Part shown: one piece after another, positions 10,720 through 22,159 of the stretch
Layout: every line of letters starts with the position of its first letter
Position numbering within the stretch: position 1 is the stretch's first letter
Assembly (NCBI GenBank): GCA_005406025.1
Contig: BGZK01001309.1
Span: 1 to 64,000 of the forward strand
Length of the DNA: 64,000 nt
DNA from: Eumeta japonica
Taxonomy: Eukaryota; Arthropoda; Insecta; Lepidoptera; Psychidae
Direction of reading: 5' to 3'
Program-made: the position numbers and the translations under genes
Notes under the pieces: model-generated
Database searches by the model: none
What the model was told of the DNA's origin: nothing
The model's input: the letters and a program-made list of their open reading frames with translations, nothing else

Positions 10720-11325
10720 ACTGCAACGTGAAAAAGTGCGTCAGCCAAAGATCGTATCTTCATAGCACTTACGTGTTTTTGTTGAAAAAAGTTTATTGAG
10801 AAGCACAGTTTTTCGGTAATAACTCAAAAACGGTATATGTGATGATATCTGATTAATATATTTAAAATAGTTTTCGTTCAAAGTATTTATTAAGTGTTAC
10901 CTTCTTAATTTTTTTTTCGTATTTTTTTGAAGGTTTAAAGGAAAAGAGGGCGACACAATTTATGCTACTTTGTGAGCGATTATTTCCGAAAATATTCACT
11001 TAAAGTTAATTTTTTAGAAAACTTTAGTGTTTTTAAAAGAACTGTAGAAATTTGCGCCATACATTGATGTTTTCAGAAAAAAAAGTTTACAGCTTCTATT
11101 ACATATATGGAGATTCCCGCTACAAAAATTTTTATTTTTGTTATTTAAGTACTAAACTAAGTAGCGGTATACACAAGACACTTATACTCAAATTTCATCT
11201 ATATACATCTTGTAGTTTTTGACTAAAATGTCTGTGACATTCCGAGGGACGTACGGACTGACATGACGAAATTATAGGGATTCCGTTTTTTTACCATTTT
11301 AATGAAACGAAACCCTCTATCACCT
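10720..11325 (+). repeat. Dispersed repeat, copy 1
   Basis: About 0.6 kb that aligns by eye along its length with 17187-17708. Shared landmarks in order are gagaagc.cagttttcgg.aataactc, aaaaacggtatat, a run ending tttttt..atattttttg, gacaatttgtgctactttc-like words, aaaagaactagcgaaat-like words, cagcttctcttacat-atggag, atttttatttttgttattt, agtagcgg.tatacaagacac, and an end carrying ggacatgatgaaa followed by a ggttccgttttt-like tail. No open reading frame is kept. The tail resembles a widespread lepidopteran repeat. Confidence 0.75.
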
Positions 11326-11878
11326 GGTTGAATTGTACAATAATTATCTTACTACTATACGCCCATTAACAAGTTAAAAAATATACAATAGAATTTTAAA
11401 AAAATCTTAATGATGTGCTTGCGTTTATCTGATAGTCTTTGTCTAATTTTTTTTCCTTTTTTGTATATCACTTGTTTTACTATTTTCTTTTTGAATATAT
11501 ACACCGCCACTTACCAAAATTTCTCTGTACATATATGTTATAAGTACTTATTGTGTTCACTGTTTGTTTATCCAAATATTTAAAAAGAAAAAAGGGAAAG
11601 TACATTATTTTAAATGAAAATTGTGCTGAGCAAAAATTTTTATTAACGATTTAAACTAATTATATTGAGTGAATGTTTCAGAATCAGCTAGACATTTTAT
11701 TGGTATAAAAATTAATAGCTCTTGAATGCTAGCTAATGAGAAAAAGGCTATATTCTTCAATATCAAAACATAGCTGTAGTTCGTAACGGTCTCTTCTACC
11801 CGATTAAAATTATTCACAAACGATATGAGAGTTAAGGAAATAAAATGTATTAATTTCTGTTATTCAAATCTGTTACAG

Positions 11879-11996
11879 ACTGGACTTGCGCCACGTGCCG
11901 CTGGTATCGACGCAGGCGGTGATCAAGTTCGCCGCCAAGTCGAAGCACAATCTGCACGTGAAGGACGTGAAGCTGGTCGAGCTGAGAGAGACATGA
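11879..11996 (+). CDS. Kdm2: Kdm2 terminal exon with stop codon
   Basis: Acceptor tctgttacag precedes A, which completes the split arginine codon, giving IRLDLRHVPLVSTQAV, then KFAAKSKHNLHVKDVKLVEL, RET and TGA at 11994-11996. The final LRR strand (LDLRHV) and the short tail with a KL.E-type ending match the end of KDM2A/B, which closes with a DLR.C..VT.EA..F repeat and an EEKLL tail. Frame and splice phase agree with the exon at 2533-2699 across the 9.2-kb intron. This is the natural C-terminus, so no more coding sequence is expected downstream. Confidence 0.9.
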
Positions 11997-12110
11997 TGCG
12001 AGAGCCGGACGCGGGACAACAGCGCCGCCGACGGCTAGGCGGCGTCTGACTATAAACCAAAAAATACAAGTCAATCGGAGGTGACTTTTGATAATAAAAT
12101 CTGAAAATTA
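11997..12110 (+). terminator. Kdm2: Kdm2 3' UTR with candidate poly(A) signal
   Basis: An AATAAA hexamer lies at 12093-12098, about 97 bases after the stop codon, at a normal distance for a short insect 3' UTR. Cleavage would be expected within the next 10-30 bases. No transcript evidence is available here, so a longer UTR is possible. Confidence 0.5.
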
Positions 12111-15100
12111 CACTCTTAAATGTCAAGGACATCGAATTGAAGCTTAGCCGTCGTCTCCGCGGATTTCGCGACAAAATTCGATTCCTAACGAATGTAATAC
12201 TTCCCAATTTTTGACTGCGCGCCCAAAACACAATACAATCATGGTGAAAAGATTTTTTTTTTCTTCAAAGAATTTAGTAAGAAATTTCATTATAAAATAT
12301 CAGAGTTGAGTAGTTTTTAAAAAAATTAAAGTAAATGATGTCCCATAATTGTAAAAAAAAATCACTTACTGTAATTTAAATTGTTAATGTTCTATCACGC
12401 CGATCGCAAATGCCGATGATCCCCTTTTCGCATGTCGTAACGAACGCGAGCGAGTGAGACGAAGAGATTTTTTTCTGTTTCTTTGACGGTAGCGCCGGCG
12501 CCGCATGTATTGTGATGGTGTCACTGCGCATTTTCATAGAATCACGGACGGCCGCTGACTCGCTCTCATTCCGTTTCGGCCGCTACACGTTTTTGTGCCT
12601 GAATCGGTATTACTATTGCGTTTGTTCGGCAATAGAATAGATTACTTTTACCTTTCTAAGACAGTCGATATTGATTACATTCGATTGTACGAATAATTGT
12701 ATTAAACTTTTGATACGTTTGATATAGGAAATTTCTAGAAAAAAAAAGTCACTTTTGTGTACATACAAATAAAAATGTAATGTTATTTATTGCGGAAGCA
12801 AGTAGCGGTTAACCCTTTCAAGCACGTTTTGTATGTGAACAATCCCTTAGTATTACAATTTATGAAAGCTGCATGTTGACCATTTTAAAGCGATCAATTG
12901 TAGATATTAAAGTTTTTTTAATCAGGCATCGGCGTAGTTGTATCAAGTCCGCGGTCCGGTGTCGTGTCAACAAGATGGGCCGAGCTTTTTTGGTATTCTT
13001 AAAAGTATAATTTTTAAATTTTATTGTTCGGAGTGCACCTCCTTCGCGCGCGGCATCTCGTAATGAGTAAAGCGTGACGCGAGGGTCGCGCGCCGACGGA
13101 CGTCGACGCGTCTCGAGAGGAGCGGGGCGGTGATGTTTGGAATTTAGATAAAATTATTATAAGTAAAATTAGTTATGTGTGAGTTACTATTGTAACTTAT
13201 TGTTTTAGTATTAATATAAAAAAAAAGAATGTTGTTTGTATTGCGAAGTTATTGAGAATAAAAGAAAATCTAAATTTTTCGATAGTGATTGCGCTTCTAA
13301 AATTCAAACCCCTTGTGATTTATGTTTTAGCAGTATTCGGGTTCCGATTGAGGAGGTTGCGATGAAATGTGATTTTACTAAAAGGAAATGTATCCGTTCT
13401 TTTACCGGTATTTATATATTGGAGAACTACGGCCAAGGAAGAGTTTGTTGAAATATTACTTCACTTAGGTGTGCTTCGGATATTTATAGTGCTCCGTTTC
13501 GTAAACGGCTCGGGCGTCGGGGGCCCGTTTCAAACATTCGTTCTGAATATCATCCCTGAACTCCCTCTATGAAAATATAATTTCGGCTTTGGAAATGAGA
13601 TCCGTGAAGAGATCTGGCTCTCGAGCCGACGGGGTTATGTGCATCAATTACGTAGATTATTAAAGAGAGTTTGTTATAGCGGGGAAAATGCATGATTTTT
13701 AATTTTTCACTATTTTATGAAAGCTTCTATATAAGATAGAATATTGCTTTTATAATGAGGCCTAGAAATTGTCTTATTAAAAAAACAATAATTCTATGTA
13801 TTTTTAATGACAAATACTATGGTTTTGACAGACCAAATTTCAATGGTTATATCCTTTAGTGCCGCAATTTCTTATCCATATCCATAGCTCTATTTGGTAA
13901 GATGCGTACACGACGTCTCTGATCTCAAATCGGTTAACTAACTAAAAATTAAGATTACTTAGTTATTTATTGCTACAATCACGCTATTATCAATCGGAAT
14001 TTCGTTACCGTTCTTCTTTTTACTTTCGTAAAGTAACTATAGTCTCCATGTCAAATAACATCATGCATCTTCCCCCTCGGAATACTTAGTGTACCGAATA
14101 TTTCTTTGACATTTAACTAAATATATAGTTTCATAAGTATATATTATATAAAATTATTTTGAGAACTTATAAAAATGTGCCAACCGTCATATGTGTTATG
14201 TATTGTCATTAAGTGTGGAACATCACGTTTTTGTCGCACAGTCCAGACGCTTGTCAAAGTTTATATGTTTTGTGTTCTCTTTGCTATATATATCTATATA
14301 TATTTTATTGATTTGTTTTATAAATTGATTCATTTTATTGTGAAAACGTGTATATCTAAGATTAATTTGGAACTGGGAACTTTAAAAGAAATCGATCGCA
14401 TCATATTTTTTACTGTTTTGATAGATGTGATGATATTAGAAAATTCGGTGTTTCATTAACGCCGGGCGATGCGGGCGTGGAGCGGGGGCGCGAACGGTGC
14501 GCGATTCTCTCTTTAGATAACTGACTGACGCTTTGTTCTTGGAATGTCTATATAACAATTATAATGTGAATTTTAATGTTCTCTGACTTATTTGCAAATT
14601 AATCTAGTGAGACTTTTATTATTGATTGAAAGGTGAAAACGCTATGATGGCGTAGTAGCATTATAAAAAGCACGAAATTCCATAATTGGCTATTAACTAT
14701 AGAGAACTTAATTTGTATTACTTTTTTTTTTTTAATTAAAGAAAGAGAAAAAAAATAGTTGTAAATAATTATTTATTGTGATAATATATTACTTTTAAGT
14801 GAAATAAAATGGTATTCTTCCTTACGTACCTTTAAGTTAGCTTTTAGTTGTAGAATTAATTTCATAATTGTAAGATTTTTCTTTAGTTCTAGTCGCGAAA
14901 ATCCTATTGTCTAGTGTCTAGACTGTTTGACATGTTCCTATTTAAACAGTTTACAAAACCTGCGAGTCTTGTTCTGGAGGTAGCTACACATTCTCTTTGT
15001 CCCTTTTTTAATTAACAAATGTGACAGTTTACTAAGAGCTCTAAACTGCAATATACTTAATTCTTAACTTAGACATAACAATATGGTTTTATCCGAACAA

Positions 15101-15630
15101 TAAACAAATAAATGCGCTAATATCTAATCTACATATTGGTTTTGGACGTTGAAATGAGCGAATTTTATTAAACCTCAATGAAACAAATTACTTGCCGATG
15201 AAGCACACTGCTTCTGGTCATACTAAACTATAAATATCCTAGAAATATTTCGCTTTTTTAAACGAAAAGCAATTGTTTTGTGTTGACATGTCAAATTGGC
15301 ATAAATTGTTAGGTACATTAAACATCAAATTAAATACAGTGCTTGATAATTGTTTTAGTAGTTTAAAACAAGATCAATTACTGTATTGAGATATACATAT
15401 ATATATAATTATGCCTATATGATTATACCAAAAATATATTATATCTACCAAAAAAATTTTTTTATTAATTCAAGGGCATATGTCTAATTATTTTTCTATG
15501 ATGTTGCATTATTATTCAAATTTAATTTTGAAATATGTATGACGTGATCGTATTAAGAAATAGTTTTTTTTAATTGAAAAAAAATATGTATAATATAGAG
15601 AATAGGGACATGTCTGTTGAAATTTCGACA
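12111..15630. other. Intergenic region after Kdm2, with GC-rich patches
   Basis: Mostly AT-rich. Patches richer in CpG lie at about 12400-12620 (it contains gccggcgccgc) and 12930-13140 (it contains ggtcgcgcgccgacggacg). They are flanked by poly-T and poly-A runs. Short open frames at 13236-13451 and 14175-14459 resemble no family I know and have no splice-site support. The GC-rich patches could be promoters or first exons of a neighbour, but nothing in the sequence settles this. Confidence 0.4.
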
Positions 15631-15639
15631 ATTTTTGTA

Positions 15640-16090
15640 TACGTAGAGCGTTAGCGTCAGCATTCCTAAGACGGCAGTCGCGCCTTGACGTCGACGCGGG
15701 CGGCGCCGACTAGTGACGGCGGCGGACGCTACGGGCGTCGGCTCACTATCGTTTACGTGGTGTCGCCGGAAGTAGACGAGGGCGGCTCGTAGTGGTAGGG
15801 GAAGGGAACGACGCGCGCATAAAATATATCGGAATTCTTAGTCGTAAGTATATTGTGTGCCTCCGTGTATAGCCTATAGGTATTAGCGACTCACTGAGAT
15901 CTATCGTCGTTCGCAGCTGTAGATAATAACGAGAAGGGGACGTCCCTCATAATTAGGGCCACGCGAGCTCGATGTGGATGACTGTTCGAATGTGGAGCGG
16001 CGCGAGCGTCGAACTCGCGTTTTTATTGGAGATTTGTCGAGTGTCAACGCTCGCGCGACTCGAAACATCCCCTGTCGATTGTAACTTTGG
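15640..16090. promoter_or_regulatory. GC-rich, CpG-rich island with a good splice donor
   Basis: CpG-dense sequence (for example gacgtcgacgcgggcggcgc near 15690) stands out from AT-rich flanks. A consensus donor GTAAGTA sits at 15844-15850 on the + strand. The layout would suit a promoter plus untranslated first exon on the + strand, with the coding exons beyond. Minus-strand and plus-strand open frames of 65-70 codons here look like by-products of the base composition. The assignment is inference. Confidence 0.3.
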
Positions 16091-16869
16091 TTACCGTGAA
16101 CACTCATAGTATTGGAAATAAATATTTACAGAAGCGAATGCAGTTTTCTTTTCTTCATCTCTGAAACCATAACGTCAGCACCATCCGGTTACACTGACGC
16201 GATTACTTCTTTGATTCAAAACGACAGCATTTCACAAATGCGATACAATACGATCGACTGTTTGCCGTCTAGTGAAATTCGCCTCGAAACGCGCAGGAAT
16301 CGTTATTATGTTTAAATAGAAGCATCGCTGAGAGTAGCCGAGTCTCTGTCAGTAAAGAGAACAGGTAACACAAAGCCGCAAACACATACGAGCACTTTTG
16401 CTCGGGTGAACGGGTGCACTTTTAGGGGTTTGCACGTACATTAAGTCTATATCTGGGCGACTGAACTCCGTTCGGGATACATATAAATCTTTTAGCTATA
16501 GATCCGTTTGTTTAGACACATGACAGTGTGTCGGCCAAGTTTCACAGCGATAAGGGCGACACGTGAGCCGTGTGTCTCTCGGACCGCATTTAAAACCTTT
16601 AAAATCTATTTGATGACCTACAACTAATTATTTGGTGCTCGATTAGTGCTGACCATATATACCATAAATCGGCTCGCTTGCGAGCAACTTCATACTGTAG
16701 TTTTCGTGTCAATTTAAATTCTCTCATTATTTTTTCATAACGCGCCAAAAGAAGTATAACTTCAAAAATAAACTCATGTCAGATATGGAACATAACTTCC
16801 TTAACAGCAAAGAAATACAAAGGATAGATATTCAACTACATATAATATTAAAGAAGTAATAGAAGCTCT

Positions 16870-17065
16870 CGGCCACGCTTAAAAGTTGAAATAAAATGGG
16901 CCGGACACGTAGCGTGTCTACAGGACCATAGATGGACTAAAAGAGTTAAAATGGGGAAAGGTCCACCCGGCGAACGCTGGACGGGAAGGAAAAACCGACT
17001 AAGAGCATGGACCATGCTCACTAGGGTTCTGAAGCCGTTCCTACAAAGAAATACACTACAGATGA
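16870..17065 (+). pseudogene. RTE-like LINE C-terminal scrap
   Basis: The + strand reads IKWAGHVACLQDHRWTKRVK then MGKGPPGERWTGRKNRLRAW. This is the end of RTE-like reverse transcriptase proteins common in insects, where a KWAGH.AR..D.RW..R...W.GP.G.R..GRP..RW block closes the protein. The domain upstream is missing. The sequence just before (16730-16870) is AT-rich with no reverse transcriptase motif. Confidence 0.65.
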
Positions 17066-17186
17066 AAAATTATGTTACATTTTTTTCCATGTTTCCCGTA
17101 CATAATAGGTACAAGCACTTAAGTCGCCTATAACTAGAGACACAAGTAGGTAAGTCAACTATTACTCTGAAACTTGTGTAAATTAA

Positions 17187-17708
17187 GGTGCACCAGCAAA
17201 AGAGCGTATGTTCATATATATGTCATTACGTTCTTTTGTTGAGAAGCGCAGTTTTCGGCAATAACTCAAAAACGGTATATCTAATCATTTTCAAAATACT
17301 TTTCATCGAAAATATTTTTAAGCGTAATCTTTGCTATTTTTTTCATATTTTTTGGGCATACGGTTTAGAAAATAAAGGAAGGGGGACAATTTGTGCTACT
17401 TTCGTAATAAGAAAAATTGATTAGAAACCTTAAACTGTTCTTAAAAGAACTAGCGAAATATATGCCACACGTAGATGTTTGCCCAAAAAAAATTCTTTTC
17501 AGCTTCTCTTACATGTATGGAGTGCCCATAGAAATATTTATTTTTGTTATTTAACTTCCAAATAAGTAGCGGCTTATACAAGACACCTATACCATGAATT
17601 TGTTCAATATACATCTTTTAGTTTTTGAGTAAAATGCCTGTGACATACGGACGGACATGATGAAACTGTAAGGGTTCCGTTTTTGCCATTTTGTCTCGGA
17701 ACCCTAAA
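17187..17708 (+). repeat. Dispersed repeat, copy 2
   Basis: This aligns by eye along its length with 10720-11325 in the same orientation and is about 80 bp shorter because of small deletions. It ends in ggacatgatgaaactgtaag, a ggttccgtttttgccatttt segment and ggaaccctaaaaa. These end words are known to me from many lepidopteran genomes. No protein is encoded. It begins soon after the RTE-like scrap. Confidence 0.78.
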
Positions 17709-18789
17709 AAGGTTCATTTTTAAATTCAAATAGTACAAGAAACGATCATTTTGTTACTGGAAGACGATGAGACAATTTTTACAATTTACAAGTGCTATTT
17801 TAAGACAATAAATCGATGGAGCGGTTTAATATTATTTTAATTATTGTTATTTTTTGTTTCAATTTATGAACACAATCGTGGTTATTTTCCTTAAATATGG
17901 TACTATTGTGAGGTTATAGTTAATATAAAATTTTAATATTATAATATCAATTCAAATATACATTAAAGAACTTGACAATTTTTGTAAGTGTTGTAGAGTG
18001 TACTAATACAAATGTTTCTTATTTTTTTAGTGTATATTAATATTCTGTACGTAATCTGTTAAAAACAAATCGAGATATGTCATATCAATTCTTTGGAATT
18101 ATTTAATTTATTGTACAATTGCCTTTAAGATTTCATTTTAAGATAGTATAAAATTAAAAAATACATAAATAACAGAGGCGACTCTATTAATTTATCGAAG
18201 TTTCTATTGATGTTCGTAAAATAATACAATATGAAAATCGATGCACCTGCCGATGATTCAGAATACTCTTGGAATTAAATCCACGGTGTATAAGATCTTG
18301 CATTCATTAGAATTAAAAACACCAAAAATGCGAGTGTGTAAAGATTAGCCGACAGACATGAAAGTTATTTAATAAAGTAATTGCCGACACGTCAGGCAAT
18401 TAGGGTGAAGGTTCTTACAAATAATTCAAAGTCAAACATCGTGAAATGAATACGTGGGATGAAAAAAGTTCATATGCTCTGTTTTTTAAAAGACAATCGG
18501 AATGAACGCGAGAAACTTCACATTCACGCGGGCGAAACCGTGAGCGAAAAGTTAGTATATTTAATAAAAAAATTAATTAGATTGATAACCGGCGAACCGC
18601 TTTATATATATATATATATATTTGCTACCTCGGAAATGGCCCTAATAATTTGAATTTGTACTTTAATATAATTATGTTTTTCTATATGTTTGTCTTCGTA
18701 GAAAAAAAAAATCGGAGCTTTCCTTCATTAAGAGCCATTTCTTGCAATTTCACGATAATCACACTGTTGCTATGTTATCGGTTCTCACC
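17709..18789. other. AT-rich stretch without recognisable gene
   Basis: I see only AT-rich sequence and a (TA)n run near 18605-18621. Short open frames at 18459 and 18650 have no family resemblance, and the second runs into the minisatellite. Confidence 0.5.
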
Positions 18790-20762
18790 AACAAATGGTA
18801 CTACATACAGATGGCACTATTTAAATAAAAGATTGCGATACATTTTGAGATTTAACAGATGGCACTATTTAAATAAACAATGTGGATAAATTTTGTGATC
18901 TAACAGATAGCACTATTTGAATAAAACAGAAATTTGCGGTCTAACAGATGGCACTATTTAAATAAAAAACGTTGATAAATTTTGTGATCTAACAGATGGC
19001 ACTATTTAAATAAAATTCTATGATATGGTCTAACAGATGGCACTGTTTAAATAAAAAAATGGAGATACATTTTAATAGATGGCTTTTATTAAACAACAGA
19101 TTCAGATATATTTTGCGATATAACAGATGGCACTATTTAAATAAAAAAAGTGAATAAAATTTGTGATTTAACAGATGGCACTATTTAAACAACATAATCA
19201 GATACATTTTGCGATATAACAGATGGCACTATTTAAATACACAACGTGGATAATTTTTGTGATCTAATAGATGGCTCTTATTAAACAAAAGATTCAGATA
19301 TATTTTGGGATATAACAGATGGCACTATTTAAATAAAGCTCTGAAATAATTTTACGGTCTAACAGATGACACTATTTAAACAAAGGAATTAGATTCATTG
19401 TGCTATATAACAGACGGCACTATTTAAATAAAAAACGGAGATATATTTTATGATCTAATAGATGGCACTATTTAAACAAAAGTATCAAATACATTGTGCG
19501 ATATAACAGATGGCACTATTTAAATAAAACTTTGAGATAAATTTGCGGTCTAACAGATGGCACTATTTAAATAAAAAACGTTGATAAATTTTGTGGTCTA
19601 ACAGATGGCACTATTTAAATAAAGCTCTGAGATAATTTTACGGTCCAATAGATGGCACTATTTAAACAAAAGAATCAGATACATTTTGCGTTGTAACAGA
19701 TGGCACTATTTAAATAAAAAAGTGGATAAATTTTGTGATCTAACAGATGACACTTTTTAAATAAAACTGAGGTAATTTTATGGACTAACAGATGGCACTA
19801 TTTAAATAAAAAATGGAGATATATTTTATGATCTAATAGATGGCTCTTATTAAACAAAAGATTCAGATATATTTTAGGATATAACAGATGACACTATTTA
19901 AACAAAAGAATTAGATTCATTGTGCGATATAACAGATGGCACTATTTAAATTAAAAACGGAGATATATTTTATGATCTAATAGATGGCTCTTATTAAACA
20001 AAAGATTCAGATATATTTTGGGATATAACAGATGGCACTATTTAAATAAAGCTCTGAGATAATTTTACGGTCCAATAGATGGCACTATTTAAACAAAAGA
20101 ATCAAATACATTGTGCGATATAACAGATGGCACTATTTAAATAAAATTTTGAGATAAATTTGCGGTCTAACAGATGGCACTATTTAAATAAAGAACATTG
20201 ATAAATTTTGTGGTCTAACAGATGGCACTATTTAAATAAAAAACGGAGATATATTTTATGATCTAATAGATGGCTCTTATTAAAAAAAAGATTCAGATAT
20301 ATTTTAGAATATAACAGATGGCACTATTTAAATAAAGCTCCGAGATAATTTCACGGTCCAATAGATGGCACTATTTAAACAAAAGAATCAGATACATTTT
20401 GCGTTATAACAGATGGCACTATTTAAATAAAAAAGTGGATAAATTTTGTGATCTAACAGATGGCACTATATAAACAAAATTCTGAGATAATTTTATGGTC
20501 TAACATATGGCACTATTTAAATAAAAAAGTGGATAAATTTTGTTATCTAACAGATGACACTCTTTAAATAAAACTGAGATAATTTTATGGACTAACAGAT
20601 GGCACTATTTACATAAAAAATGGAGATAAATCTTATGATCTCACACATGGCTTTGCTTAAATAAAAGACTCGGTTATATTTGGCAATACAACAGATGGCA
20701 CTTTTTAAATAAAAAACAGTGATAAATCTCATGATATAAAAATGGTATTATATAAATAAAAT
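18790..20762. repeat. Minisatellite array, unit about 47 bp, about 40 units
   Basis: The core taacagatggcactatttaa followed by ataaa and a variable segment of about 20 bases recurs in head-to-tail order. Successive cores begin near 18808, 18855, 18904, 18946 and 18994, giving a period of 42-49 bases. Unit variants recur in blocks. The variant gatctaatagatggctctta starts at 19261, 19830, 19974 and 20260; these distances (569, 144, 286) are close to multiples of 143, that is three units. This points to higher-order duplication. No reading frame is maintained across units. Confidence 0.95.
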
Positions 20763-21202
20763 AGTAAAAATAATAAATAATATAAATTCACACCTCTTTT
20801 CTAAAAGGGTAGACAGAGACAATAGATTTCCATATTGTACAATCTTTGCATATTTCTCTTGCCTAGCTGACATCCAGTCTCCAGAGTGTGTCTACCTGAA
20901 CAAAACTTGTCCGGCTTTGCGCATGAGCACACAGACATGCGCACCCCGGATTCCTCAAGCTACAATCTGTCCCAGTCCCAGTCGCTACTGCTTCCAGGGA
21001 TGGCAGTATCCTTTTACCATATCCTTTCCACCCCGAAACCTAAATATTCCTTTGACCTCCCATCCTTTCTAGTCCTTTTCCCCCTACTACCTCTAACACT
21101 TATAAAATTTAATATTCGAGGAAATTAAAAATTATTACCTCAAGAGGGTGCTGATATTATCACAGAATTTACCTCGCTAGCTCCAGGCAGTCCCATCGTA
21201 TC

Positions 21203-21637
21203 TTGGGGGATAAATTTCCGTACCGGGGAATCAGGAGCTCTAGGCTTGATTGCGGTGACGAGGTTCGACATTCATCACGTCTAGTTTCCCAAAGGGACGA
21301 AACGAGAATTGGAAAAGTCCGTTTCGGTACTCTGAATGTATATCCTCCATACACATATGGAGGTGATAAAATCGATAATGTCTGCGAACTGATGAAAGAC
21401 AGGCGAATGGATATTTTATGCGTGAATGCGACTAAAAGGAAAGATAGTGGTGGGGCTATCAAGCGCGAATCCCTCGATAGTCATTGGTCTGGCATTGATC
21501 AGAGTGAATGTGTATGTCGCGGTGTTGGCTTCATCCTATCAGAAAAATTATCTGAATGTGTAAACGACTACAAATATGTAAGTCCAAGACTCTCTGGCTC
21601 CGAGTTAAAATTGGATTGTCACGGATTTTTATTTTAG
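21203..21637 (+). pseudogene. RTE-like LINE: APE endonuclease part
   Basis: An open stretch of 144 codons. From residue 40 it carries the N-terminal endonuclease signature: FGTLNV, then LMKDRRMDILCVNATKRKDS and later GVGFILSEKLSECV. In active RTE proteins the equivalent is TLNV...R..DI.C.QETKWKG. Here the catalytic glutamate of QETK is replaced (NATK), so the enzyme would be inactive even if expressed. The frame ends at 21637, well before the reverse transcriptase. Confidence 0.8.
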
Positions 21638-22159
21638 GTGCATACACCCCAAATATGTCCAAACCACTGTTTGGACATATTTGGAATGTTTAGAACTTGC
21701 GACTATGGAAAGTGACAAAATATGGATTTAAGCAAAAAAGGTATGTGGAATGAATAAGATAAAAAATGTTAGTAAGAAAGATAATGAATGGTGAAATTTC
21801 GAAGTGAAGAAAGTAGTCAGTGAAAAGAAGAAAGCATGACTGAATTTACTGGTTCCAAAGGCCAACCGCAGAGTGCAAAGAAAGAATATCTTGAAAGATA
21901 AGTTAAAAGATGCTAAAAGTACGTATAAAGATGCAAAAAGAATGTGTGAAAAAAAAGAAAGAATGAAATAAAATAACGCTAAGATAGAAGATTCTCGGAT
22001 CATGCATACATGTGATTAGAGACAATAATGAACATTTACTAAATGAGGAAAATAATATGAAAGAGTGCTAGAGAAATTATATCGAAAGCCTTGTGAGGAT
22101 ACAGTTGCAGATGCCAATGTTACTGCAACTGAGTATATGATTGATGATAAAAATGAGAC

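Larger units (their letters stand above)
2700..11878 (+). other. Kdm2: Kdm2 last intron, 9.2 kb, loaded with transposons
   Basis: The intron runs from donor gtaaatat to acceptor tctgttacag and splits an AGA codon after its second base. It contains a hAT relic (about 3815-6969), a tandem repeat array (about 8370-9115), a LINE reverse transcriptase fragment (10441-10715) and a dispersed repeat (about 10720-11325). The stretches 2700-3810, 6970-8370, 9115-10440 and 11325-11878 are AT-rich and show me no gene or clear repeat. Confidence 0.85.

Noticed and set aside
11825..12231. Three overlapping open frames around the last Kdm2 exon
   Set aside because: They use other frames or the other strand over the exon; only the frame joined to the upstream exons gives the KDM2 C-terminus.
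14175..14459. 94-codon open frame on the + strand
   Set aside because: It is rich in I, F, Y and L from AT-rich DNA with TA repeats inside; no domain, no splice support.
18790..20762. Possible CRISPR-like array of repeats and spacers
   Set aside because: The variable segments between cores are themselves similar to one another and recur in blocks, as in a eukaryotic minisatellite; no cas-like genes are present and the host is an animal.
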